Source of the DNA: UBA4312 sp002394635
GTDB taxonomy: Bacteria; Bacillota_I; Bacilli_A; Erysipelotrichales; Erysipelotrichaceae
Length of the DNA: 17,389 nt
Assembly: GCA_946539765.1 (NCBI GenBank)
Contig: CAMNHO010000027.1
Span: 1 to 17,389 of the forward strand
Reading direction: 5' to 3'
The notes under the pieces were generated by a model that was not told where the DNA came from, ran no database searches, and saw only the letters and a program-made list of their open reading frames with translations. Numbering within the stretch: position 1 is the first letter of the stretch; each line of letters begins with the position of its first letter. Shown here in pieces: positions 5,192 to 11,910 of this stretch. Made by a program: the position numbers and the translations under genes.

Positions 5192-6514
5192 ATGATCGTA
5201 GGTGCTGTTATGGTACCGCATCCGCCGATACTTGTGGATGCCATTGGAAAGGGCGAACAACGAGCTGTATCAAAAACCATTGCTTCGTATCATCAGGCAG
5301 CGAAAACACTGGCCGGATGGAATCCGGATGTACTGGTGATCGTATCGCCCCATGCAGAATTGTATACCGATTATTTTCAGATTACGCCCGGTGATCATAT
5401 TACCGGTGACTTCGCGCGTTTTGGCGCTAGACAAGTATCGTTTCATGAAACGCTGGACAAAGAATATGCCGATCGCATCTGTCAGCTGTGTAAAAAGGAA
5501 GGCTTTCCGGCCGGCAATGAATACCCACAGTCGCATACGCTGGATCATGGAACGATGGTGCCATTATACTTTATAGAAAAATATTTACAGAATGTTCCGA
5601 TTGTACGGATCGGCTTATCCGGTCATTCGTTACAACGACATCAAGAGTTTGGAAAGATCATACAGAAGGCCGGTGACCAGCTGCAGCGAAAAGTGGCCGT
5701 GGTTGCCAGTGGGGATTTATCGCATTACTGCCGGATGGATGGCCCATATGGGTATCGTCCGGAAAGTGAAACGTATAATCAGCGGATCATGGATGTGATG
5801 GGACGTGGAGCCTTTGATGAGCTGCTGGAATTTGATGATGCCTTGCGCCATCAGGCCGGCGAATGCGGCCATGGCTCGTTTACCATTTTATCCGGTATTC
5901 TGTCCGGTTATGCGTTTGAAACACAGAAACTATCGTTTGAAGATACCTTCGGCGTTGCTTATGGCGTCTGTATTTATACGTGCCATGATCCATATGTGGA
6001 GCTGGCCAAGCGAACGATCGAAACGTATATTCAGGATCGCAAGGTCATCAACAGCCGCGATACGTTACCCTTATTCAAAGAACAGAAAGCCGGGGTCTTT
6101 GTGTCCATCCATGAACACGGGGCTCTGCGTGGCTGCATTGGCACCTTTTTACCGACCAAGCCGCATGTAGGCGCCGAAATCATCGCCAATGCCATCAGCG
6201 CATCGACGCAGGATCCAAGGTTTGTTCCGATCACAACAGAGGAGCTAAAAGACCTGGACATCAGTGTGGATGTTCTCGGAGAACTGGAACCGGTCAATGA
6301 TATCCATGAACTGGATATCAAGAAATACGGGATCCTGGTCAGCGACCGATATGGAAGACGGGGACTGTTGTTACCGAATCTTGATGGAGTCCGGGATGTG
6401 GAACATCAGATATCCATTGCTGCCAGTAAAGCCGGAATCTATGATTACGACGTGGAGGATCTGACCATTGAGCGCTTTGAGGTTGTGAGGCATACCGATG
6501 ACATTGACCTGTAA
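5192..6514 (+). CDS. Memo-AMMECR1 fusion (AmmeMemoRadiSam proteins B and A)
   Basis: A 440-residue two-domain protein. Residues 1-265 are a Memo/LigB-like domain: PHPP (9-12), SPHAE (53-57), LDHG (117-120), SGDLSH (173-178) and ECGHG (224-228) place His10, His54, His119 and Cys225 as candidate metal ligands. Residues about 268-440 are an AMMECR1 domain with the signature LRGCIGT (312-318). In other bacteria these are separate genes named AmmeMemoRadiSam system proteins B and A; their biochemical role is unknown. Memo resembles class III extradiol dioxygenases, and human MEMO1 has been reported to bind iron and copper. The start is 2 bases after the ATPase stop, with AAAGGAGG inside the ATPase gene, and the 3' end overlaps amrS by 17 bases. 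It is therefore tightly coupled to both. A cytoplasmic metal-dependent role is inference. Confidence 0.9.
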   Translation: MIVGAVMVPHPPILVDAIGKGEQRAVSKTIASYHQAAKTLAGWNPDVLVIVSPHAELYTDYFQITPGDHITGDFARFGARQVSFHETLDKEYADRICQLCKKEGFPAGNEYPQSHTLDHGTMVPLYFIEKYLQNVPIVRIGLSGHSLQRHQEFGKIIQKAGDQLQRKVAVVASGDLSHYCRMDGPYGYRPESETYNQRIMDVMGRGAFDELLEFDDALRHQAGECGHGSFTILSGILSGYAFETQKLSFEDTFGVAYGVCIYTCHDPYVELAKRTIETYIQDRKVINSRDTLPLFKEQKAGVFVSIHEHGALRGCIGTFLPTKPHVGAEIIANAISASTQDPRFVPITTEELKDLDISVDVLGELEPVNDIHELDIKKYGILVSDRYGRRGLLLPNLDGVRDVEHQISIAASKAGIYDYDVEDLTIERFEVVRHTDDIDL

Positions 6515-7325
6515 CGTTTGCGTGCATCACTGTAAACTGTCGGAAGGGCAGACAGGGTTCTGCCATAACCGGATGAATCAGAACGGACAGAATATTTCTG
6601 TCGGTTATGGACGCTTTACAGCAATCGCGCTGGATCCGATCGAAAAAAAGCCCTTATCGCGCTATATGCCGGGATCCAAGGTCTTATCGGTCGGCGGGTT
6701 CGGATGCAATCTGCGCTGTCCGTTTTGTCAGAATCATGAAATCTCCATGGCCGCTCTTCATCAGGTCCGTACTGAATATGTACCGGTAGACCGATTGGTG
6801 GATGAAGCCGAATCGTTAAGACCCTATGGGAATATCGGTGTGGCCTTTACGTATAATGAACCGTTGATCAACTATGAATATATTTTGGAATGTGCCCAAA
6901 TGCTTCATACGAAGAATATGAAATGCGTCCTGGTGACAAACGGAACCATAGAAGCAGGCATACTGGACTTGCTGCTGCCCCATATCGATGCGATGAATAT
7001 CGATGTCAAAGGGTTTACCCAGGATGTTTATGACCGTTTGAAAGGAAATCTGGAAACCGTGAAACACACGGTAGAAAAGGCATACACGCAATGTCATGTG
7101 GAGCTGACAACTCTGGTAGTGCCGACATTGAATACGGATATCGGAGATTTTGAAAAAGAGGTACAATGGATCGCTTCTCTGGATCCAAAGATCCCTTTGC
7201 ATATTACCCGTTGTTTTCCGCAGTACAAGATGAAAGATATCGAACCTACCGATTTATCAGTGCTCTATGAAATGAAACGAATTGCCAAGAAGTATCTGAA
7301 AGATGTTTTGTTGGGAAACTGTTAA
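6498..7325 (+). CDS. amrS: Radical SAM protein AmrS (AmmeMemoRadiSam)
   Basis: A 275-residue protein. The radical SAM cluster motif is C70-x3-C74-x2-C77 (GFGCNLRCPFCQN). A separate N-terminal group of cysteines, C5, C8, C12 and C22, typical of AmrS, could bind an Fe-S cluster or zinc. AFTYNEP and the mid-barrel VTNGT are as expected for this family, which resembles pyruvate formate-lyase activating enzymes. The reaction and substrate are unknown; it is nearly always found with Memo and AMMECR1 proteins. The ATG at 6498 overlaps the end of the fusion gene. No clear terminator follows, so some read-through toward the infC leader is possible. This is the last gene of the ATPase operon. Confidence 0.92.
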   Translation: MTLTCNVCVHHCKLSEGQTGFCHNRMNQNGQNISVGYGRFTAIALDPIEKKPLSRYMPGSKVLSVGGFGCNLRCPFCQNHEISMAALHQVRTEYVPVDRLVDEAESLRPYGNIGVAFTYNEPLINYEYILECAQMLHTKNMKCVLVTNGTIEAGILDLLLPHIDAMNIDVKGFTQDVYDRLKGNLETVKHTVEKAYTQCHVELTTLVVPTLNTDIGDFEKEVQWIASLDPKIPLHITRCFPQYKMKDIEPTDLSVLYEMKRIAKKYLKDVLLGNC

Positions 7326-7344
7326 ATTCTAATGGATTTTATCC

Positions 7345-7373
7345 TTTACATAAGGGATGGATTATGCTAATAT
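7345..7373 (+). promoter_or_regulatory. Promoter of infC-rpmI-rplT
   Basis: TTTACA (7345-7350) and TAATAT (7368-7373) are spaced 17 bp, with an extended -10 TG at 7365-7366. The predicted start near 7380 gives a leader of about 140 nt. Confidence 0.65.
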
Positions 7374-7379
7374 ACACAA

Positions 7380-7500
7380 GGAAAAAGAATGGAAAGATAG
7401 AAGTACCCCTTCTCACCTGATGTTCAATAAGGAGCATGGGTCAATGCCAATTCAACGAATTGTGAAATGGAATGGGTGCGTTTATGTACCCATTTTTTAA
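7380..7500 (+). ncRNA. L20-type leader of the IF3-L35-L20 operon
   Basis: A structured leader ending in a terminator just before infC. In Firmicutes, L20 binds such leaders and favours termination when L20 is in excess. Visible elements are the hairpin CAATTC-AAC-GAATTG (7448-7462) and the terminal stem-loop. The assignment rests on position, length and architecture; I could not run a covariance model. Confidence 0.6.
7471..7498 (+). terminator. Attenuator terminator in the L20-type leader
   Basis: AATGGGT (7471-7477) pairs with ACCCATT (7488-7494) and runs into TTTTTT (7493-7498), 10 bases before the infC ribosome site. It is the likely regulated terminator. Confidence 0.75.
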
Positions 7501-7522
7501 TGAATGAAAGAAGGTGTCGGAT

Positions 7523-8062
7523 ATCCAAAATCGTAAAGTAGCCCCAAATAATGTGAATCGGGATTTGTTTAATGAAAAGATTCCATTTAAAGAAGTTCGT
7601 GTCATTGATGCAGACGGAACACAGTTGGGCGTCATGTCAAAAAGAGATGCACAGAATATTGCCAATAAGCAAAATTTAGATTTGCTATGTGTGGCTCCAA
7701 AAGCTAAGCCCCCTGTGTGCAAAGTGCTGGACTATGGTCGTTACCACTTTGAACAGCAGAAAAAAGCTAAGGAAGCAAAACGCAAGCAGCATGTAGTGGA
7801 AATGAAATCATTACGTTTATCACCGGTTGTGGATACACATGATTTCGAAACAAAGGTACGTCATGCACAAAAATGGATCGAACAGGGAATGAGGGTCAAA
7901 GTCGATATGCGATTCCGAGGCCGTTTGATCACGCGTCAGGAAGTAGGGCGCAAAATTATGAATGATTTTATAGATGCGTTAGAAGAAGTAGCACTTGTAG
8001 AAAAGAAACCGAAGTTAGAAGGAAATACAATGTCTGTTACTTTAGCACCTAAGAAGAAGTAA
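7523..8062 (+). CDS. infC: Translation initiation factor IF-3
   Basis: IF-3 binds the 30S subunit, blocks premature 50S joining and checks start-codon and initiator pairing. Both domains are present: the N-domain with KEVRVIDADGTQLGVMS, the KPPVCKVLDYG linker region, and the C-domain with MRFRGRLITRQEVG. At about 179 residues it is full length. The start is proposed at ATC 7523 because AAGAAGGTG (7508-7516) is an almost perfect ribosome site placed 6 bases upstream. The in-frame GTG at 7514 lies inside that site and is therefore unlikely. Unusual AUU/AUC-type starts are a known autoregulatory feature of infC. It is the first gene of the classic infC-rpmI-rplT operon. Confidence 0.95.
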   Translation: MQNRKVAPNNVNRDLFNEKIPFKEVRVIDADGTQLGVMSKRDAQNIANKQNLDLLCVAPKAKPPVCKVLDYGRYHFEQQKKAKEAKRKQHVVEMKSLRLSPVVDTHDFETKVRHAQKWIEQGMRVKVDMRFRGRLITRQEVGRKIMNDFIDALEEVALVEKKPKLEGNTMSVTLAPKKK

Positions 8063-8083
8063 ACAGGTAAGGAGGAACAATTT

Positions 8084-8278
8084 ATGCCTAAAATGAAAAG
8101 CCATCGTGGACTTGCTAAGCGAGTTAAGAAAACTGGTACTGGAAAATTAAAAAGAGGACATGGATATACATCTCATCGTTTCCATGGAAAAACAAAGAAA
8201 CAAAGACGTCATTTAGCAAAGCCGACAACGGTTTCTGCATCAGATTACAAGCGCATTAAGGAAATGCTTGTTAAGTAA
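8084..8278 (+). CDS. rpmI: 50S ribosomal protein L35
   Basis: A 64-residue, strongly basic protein with the L35 pattern MPKMKSHRGLAKR, the GHGYTSHR segment and the C-terminal DYKRIKEML. It is an integral part of the large subunit. AAGGAGG (8069-8075) lies 8 bases before the ATG. It sits between infC and rplT as in most Firmicutes, and no internal promoter or terminator is seen. Confidence 0.97.
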   Translation: MPKMKSHRGLAKRVKKTGTGKLKRGHGYTSHRFHGKTKKQRRHLAKPTTVSASDYKRIKEMLVK

Positions 8279-8297
8279 TTAAGGGAGGAATAGTAAT

Positions 8298-8654
8298 ATG
8301 GCAAGAGTTAAAGGTGGAACAGTTACTCGTGCTCGTAGAAAGCGCGTAATAAAATTAGCCAAAGGATATTTTGGCTCAAAACATACATTGTATAAAACTG
8401 CAAATGAGCAGGTTATGCATTCATTTAAATATGCATACAACGATCGTCGTAAATTAAAAGGAAATATGCGTCGTATCTGGATTGCACGTATCAATGCAGC
8501 TGCTCGTTTGAACGGATTGTCTTATTCCCGCTTAATGCATGGATTAAAACTTGCTAACATCGAAATCAACCGTAAGATGTTATCGGAAATGGCAATTCAT
8601 GATGAAGCTGGTTTTGCTAAGGTTTGTGAAGAAGCTAAAGCTGCTTTAAACTAA
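8298..8654 (+). CDS. rplT: 50S ribosomal protein L20
   Basis: A 118-residue protein of normal length. It begins MARVKGGTVTRARRKR (the basic extension that threads into 23S rRNA) and contains RRIWIARINAAARLNGLSYS. L20 is an early assembly protein and, in Firmicutes, the repressor of this operon through the leader RNA. AGGGAGG (8282-8288) precedes the ATG. It is the last gene of the operon and is followed by a strong terminator. Confidence 0.98.
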   Translation: MARVKGGTVTRARRKRVIKLAKGYFGSKHTLYKTANEQVMHSFKYAYNDRRKLKGNMRRIWIARINAAARLNGLSYSRLMHGLKLANIEINRKMLSEMAIHDEAGFAKVCEEAKAALN

Positions 8655-8660
8655 GAATGG

Positions 8661-8685
8661 AAAGCACTCGTTGGAGTGCTTTTTT
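8661..8685 (+). terminator. Terminator of infC-rpmI-rplT
   Basis: AAAGCACTC (8661-8669) and GAGTGCTTT (8674-8682) around the loop GTTG, with a T-tract to 8685. It lies 4 bases before the ribosome site of the next gene, so that gene depends on read-through or on an unseen promoter. Confidence 0.9.
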
Positions 8686-8699
8686 GTTAAGGAGAAACA

Positions 8700-9911
8700 A
8701 TGAAGAACTTTGAAAAATATGCGGAATTATTGATACACAGTGGATTAAATGTGAAAAAAGGCCAACTTGTGATCATCAAGGCCCCTGTAGAAGTGTACGT
8801 GTTTGTACAGATTCTATGTCGGAAGGCCTATGAAGCCGGGGCATCGGATGTCAAGGTGCTGTACCGGGATGAACATGTTCTTCATCAAAGATATCTATAT
8901 GGACAGCAAGAGATATTTGAAACTATTCCTTCTTATGAAACGGATTTCTATAATATGACCAGTGAACAAGGTGCTGCTTATTTGACATTGGTCGGAGAAG
9001 ACCCGGATCTGATGAAGGATGTGGATATCCATCGGATCACAAAAAGATCCAAAGCGTTCCGGCAGGCAACCAAAGCGTACCGACATCGCCTGGATTTTAT
9101 GGAATGCCCGTGGTGTATTGCGGCCGTTTCTACGAAAAGCTGGGCCAATAAAGTCTATCCGGGCAAGGACGATGCAATGAATCGTCTGTGGCAGGCCATC
9201 TTCAAAGTGAGCCGGATCGACGAAGACTGGGAAGACCGAAAAACATACTTTGCCTCCATTGTGCATACGTTGAATATGATGAAGATCCGTACACTGCACT
9301 ACAAAAACAGTCTGGGAACAGATTTAACCGTTTCGTTACCGGAAGGATATCGGTTTGCCGGAGGAGGCAGTACGTTGAAAAACGGCCTCTATTATTATCC
9401 TAATATCCCTACCGAAGAAGTCTTTTCTGCTCCATATAAATACGGTGTGGACGGAACGCTATACAGCTCGATGCCGTTAAACTACAATGGGTCGCTGGTT
9501 CAGGATTTTTGGTTTCGCTTTGAAAAGGGAAAGGTCATCGAATGCCATGCCCGTAAAGGAAAACATGTGCTGGAAAGTATCCTGGATACCGATGATGGTT
9601 CCCGGTATTTAGGCGAGCTAGCCCTGGTTCCCTACGGGTCTCCGATCCAACGTCTGCAGACGTTGTTCTACGAAACGCTGATTGATGAAAATGCTTCGTG
9701 TCATTTTGCCTTGGGACAATCGTATGCCGAATGTCTTGAGAATGGATTGGATCTGGAAGAGGAAGCCTTGGCTCAAAAAGGATTGAATCAATCTTCAGTG
9801 CATGTGGATTTCATGGTGGGAACCGAAGACCTGCAGATCGATGCTTATACAGAATCTGGAGAAATCATACGGATTTTTGAAAAGGGAAAATACAGTAATG
9901 TGTTTGATTAA
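8700..9911 (+). CDS. M29-family aminopeptidase
   Basis: A 403-residue cytoplasmic metalloaminopeptidase that removes N-terminal residues from peptides. The family's metal-site residues are all present with the spacing expected from AmpS/PepS-type enzymes: Glu240 (NIPTEEVFSAP), Glu306 (LGELALVP), His335 (CHFALG), Tyr342, His368 and Asp370 (SVHVDFMVG). It is full length, with no signal peptide. The ATG follows AAGGAG by 5 bases. No separate promoter is visible between the rplT terminator and the start codon, so expression may come from read-through. The downstream gene has its own promoter. Confidence 0.93.
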   Translation: MKNFEKYAELLIHSGLNVKKGQLVIIKAPVEVYVFVQILCRKAYEAGASDVKVLYRDEHVLHQRYLYGQQEIFETIPSYETDFYNMTSEQGAAYLTLVGEDPDLMKDVDIHRITKRSKAFRQATKAYRHRLDFMECPWCIAAVSTKSWANKVYPGKDDAMNRLWQAIFKVSRIDEDWEDRKTYFASIVHTLNMMKIRTLHYKNSLGTDLTVSLPEGYRFAGGGSTLKNGLYYYPNIPTEEVFSAPYKYGVDGTLYSSMPLNYNGSLVQDFWFRFEKGKVIECHARKGKHVLESILDTDDGSRYLGELALVPYGSPIQRLQTLFYETLIDENASCHFALGQSYAECLENGLDLEEEALAQKGLNQSSVHVDFMVGTEDLQIDAYTESGEIIRIFEKGKYSNVFD

Positions 9912-9963
9912 GTACAAATTTTGTATGTGTATAAATGTGTACCTTTCCTATTCTGTTAAATTA

Positions 9964-9972
9964 TGTTAAAAT
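9964..9972 (+). promoter_or_regulatory. Extended -10 promoter of the DUF2812-like gene
   Basis: TG-T-TAAAAT (9964-9972) is an extended -10. The -35 region (TTTCCT, 9944-9949) is weak. The predicted start near 9979 leaves a 45-nt leader before the ATG at 10025. Confidence 0.45.
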
Positions 9973-10024
9973 GACTACGATTGGAATTGTGTCTGTTGAC
10001 AGATACATGAATGAAGGTGAAAAA

Positions 10025-11251
10025 ATGGCCGATTTTAAAGAAAGAAAGAATGAAGCTCTGGAAGAGCTGAAAAAGATACAAGAAGAAGACAATGCTTCTT
10101 CCCTTACATACCAGGAGCCGGAGTTAACCAACTTCGATGCGAAAAGCGTATTTGATGTGGAAGAAAGTGAAGAAAAGGCACAACCGAAACGGGGCTTCCG
10201 ATTTGGAAAAAGAGCCACACGGCAGGCCAGCCGTGTAAAGGTGCGCTCCCAGGCATTGGAAAACAATGAACTGGATGTCGAAGAAGTCAGACTGGATGAT
10301 ACCAGACAAAAAGCAGATCCACAGCCGACGATCGAACAGCCGGCTATCCGCAAAGAACCGGTAGAACCGATCGAACCGGAACCGGTATTGGAAGAAAAGC
10401 TGCCGGAATCACAACCGGTGCAGGAAGAGAAACAGACAAATGAAGAAGAAAGTAATACTAGCCGTGATTTTGAAGTTGAGTACTATGTGGAAGGAACACA
10501 AGCTGAAGAAGAATCCGAAGAAGTGGAAGAAGTACCAGCGGAACAGGAAGATCAAGAAAGCAGTCAAGACAGTACGGAAGTTCGTTTAGAAGATAAGGAT
10601 CTATATACGGAAAAACAAAAGTTTACATTCTCTGAATACGGAAAGGTCGAAAAATATCTGGAGAAAAATTCTCAGGATGGTTTCCATTTTATCCGTCAGG
10701 AAGGAAAACGTTTCTATTTTATCGAGGATGAACCAAAAGATTACTATTACTCTTTGAATTATTTTAAGCAGGAACCAACAGACCAGGAAAAGGCACAATG
10801 GGAAAAGGATGGTTGGAAGATCATCACTTCTACGCCTTCTAAGAACAAGAAAGATGCTGGCTGGTTTGTGATGCGTAATGAAGAGGAACCAGGGGAATAT
10901 CGGAAAACCATCGATAACGATGAAGAGAAATTCCAATTCTTCCGGAAGCATGCGAATTCGTGTCGTTCGACATTGTTCTTTATCTTTATCTGCATGGTTT
11001 GCTGTGTTGTAACCGGTGTCCTGCAGGTAATGTACCAAGGATATATTATCGGCATTGCTGCCTGTGTATTATTGTTTATCTTTGCGTTAATTTCTTATAT
11101 CAGTTACAGTCGCACCCTGCGGGAAGCCAAGCACATGGCATCGATCCTGAAAGCGCGTTTACGGATCCGTAAACGTGAGAAGGATATCCTGGATGAAATG
11201 GATGTCAGTGATGACCAGCTGGATTCAGACTGGAGCCAATTGGATGAATAG
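10025..11251 (+). CDS. Acidic membrane protein with DUF2812-like domain
   Basis: A 408-residue protein. The start at 10025 (MADFKERKNE) is chosen because GAAGGTG lies just upstream; an open extension to 9935 would cover the promoter. Residues 1-200 are low-complexity, rich in Glu, Pro and Gln, and predicted disordered. Residues about 205-285 resemble DUF2812: KYLEKNSQDGFHF, then RFYFIEDEPKDYYYSLNYF, then WEKDGWKII and GWFVMRNE. Two hydrophobic segments (about 314-336 and 340-361) with a short turn follow, then a basic helix and an acidic tail. Known DUF2812 proteins are often paired with PadR regulators; none is here. The function is unknown. The long acidic region, with a basic patch at 55-74, suggests a membrane-tethered interaction scaffold (inference). 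Confidence 0.8.
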   Translation: MADFKERKNEALEELKKIQEEDNASSLTYQEPELTNFDAKSVFDVEESEEKAQPKRGFRFGKRATRQASRVKVRSQALENNELDVEEVRLDDTRQKADPQPTIEQPAIRKEPVEPIEPEPVLEEKLPESQPVQEEKQTNEEESNTSRDFEVEYYVEGTQAEEESEEVEEVPAEQEDQESSQDSTEVRLEDKDLYTEKQKFTFSEYGKVEKYLEKNSQDGFHFIRQEGKRFYFIEDEPKDYYYSLNYFKQEPTDQEKAQWEKDGWKIITSTPSKNKKDAGWFVMRNEEEPGEYRKTIDNDEEKFQFFRKHANSCRSTLFFIFICMVCCVVTGVLQVMYQGYIIGIAACVLLFIFALISYISYSRTLREAKHMASILKARLRIRKREKDILDEMDVSDDQLDSDWSQLDE

Positions 11252-11270
11252 CCACTTTTCGTGGCTTTTT
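11250..11270 (+). terminator. Terminator after the DUF2812-like gene
   Basis: AGCCAC (11250-11255) pairs with GTGGCT (11261-11266), overlapping the TAG stop, with T-tract 11266-11270. Confidence 0.75.
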
Positions 11271-11300
11271 CTTTATGTTATGATGGGACAGGTGATAAAA

Positions 11301-11846
11301 ATGAAAGATTTATTAATGGTTTTACCAAGAAAAATGATTCAACGTCGTAAGCCTTTACCGGAACGATATGAATTTGTCTCGTATACAAAACGGTTTCATG
11401 GACCGTGGATCACATTATGCAAACAAGCCGGCTATACAGCCGTAGAAGCAGAGATGTTTCTGCAGGATCCGGAAAATATCGAAGAAAACTTTGTCTTTGT
11501 GATCGATCAGGTAACCCATAAGCTGGTTGGTATCGGTGGATTGATACAAGATGATGCCTTCCTGACAAAGAGAAGCTGCATTGATTGTGTCAGTGTGGAT
11601 CCTTCGGTACAAAGACAGGGAATCGGTTCTTCCATTGTCAGTGCACTGGTCTTGAAATATGAAAGAAAACCGTCTAAGTATCCAATCTATGTACGGACAG
11701 ATATTGCGTACTGGCCGTCCATAATCTTGTTTTCACGGTTGGGATTTACACCGTATCTGGGACAGTCCAAACAGGCTACCAAGAAACAAAACGAGAAGAA
11801 ATGGGAACATGCTACAAATGTTCTACGTGAAAAGACTGCATCCTGA
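11301..11846 (+). CDS. GNAT-family N-acetyltransferase
   Basis: A 181-residue acyl-CoA-dependent acetyltransferase. The acetyl-CoA binding loop VSVDPSVQRQGIGS (97-110) carries the Q/R-x-x-G-x-G signature. The C-terminal LFSRLGFTPY is the usual GNAT end, followed by a lysine-rich tail. The acceptor substrate cannot be inferred. The start at 11301 follows AGGTGAT; an in-frame extension upstream would run through the previous gene's terminator. A TATGAT box with extended TG (11276-11284) lies just upstream, which would give a very short leader. The stop codon is in the loop of its own terminator. Confidence 0.85.
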   Translation: MKDLLMVLPRKMIQRRKPLPERYEFVSYTKRFHGPWITLCKQAGYTAVEAEMFLQDPENIEENFVFVIDQVTHKLVGIGGLIQDDAFLTKRSCIDCVSVDPSVQRQGIGSSIVSALVLKYERKPSKYPIYVRTDIAYWPSIILFSRLGFTPYLGQSKQATKKQNEKKWEHATNVLREKTAS

Positions 11847-11859
11847 GGGATGCATTTTT
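11837..11859 (+). terminator. Terminator of the GNAT gene
   Basis: TGCATCC (11837-11843) and GGATGCA (11848-11854) with loop TGAG and TTTTT (11855-11859). The TGA stop at 11844-11846 lies in the loop. Confidence 0.85.
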
Positions 11860-11892
11860 ATATGGAAAACTGTATAATTAGATGTATCTAAC
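11850..11892 (+). promoter_or_regulatory. Promoter and operator of the LCM methyltransferase
   Basis: ATGCAT (11850-11855, weak -35, inside the preceding terminator) is 17 bp from TATAAT (11873-11878). A palindrome, ATTAGATGTATCTAAC (11877-11892), starts in the -10 box, exactly as the second palindrome does in the ATPase operon promoter. The two share TATAATTAGAT-x-TATCTAA, differing at one central base. This points to one common repressor. Confidence 0.7.
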
Positions 11893-11910
11893 TAAAGTGA
11901 GGACAGAAAG

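Noticed and set aside
3132..5260. Several long minus-strand ORFs inside the ATPase gene
   Set aside because: They are shadows of a well-supported 690-residue gene with complete P-type ATPase motifs.
7341..7358. Hairpin ATCCTTT-ACAT-AAGGGAT as an amrS terminator
   Set aside because: No T-tract follows and it overlaps the -35 box of the infC promoter.
9935..10024. N-terminal extension of the DUF2812-like protein
   Set aside because: It would be translated from the promoter region, and the only good ribosome site points to 10025.
11175..11300. Upstream extension of the GNAT protein
   Set aside because: It overlaps the preceding gene and its terminator in another frame; AGGTGAT supports the start at 11301.
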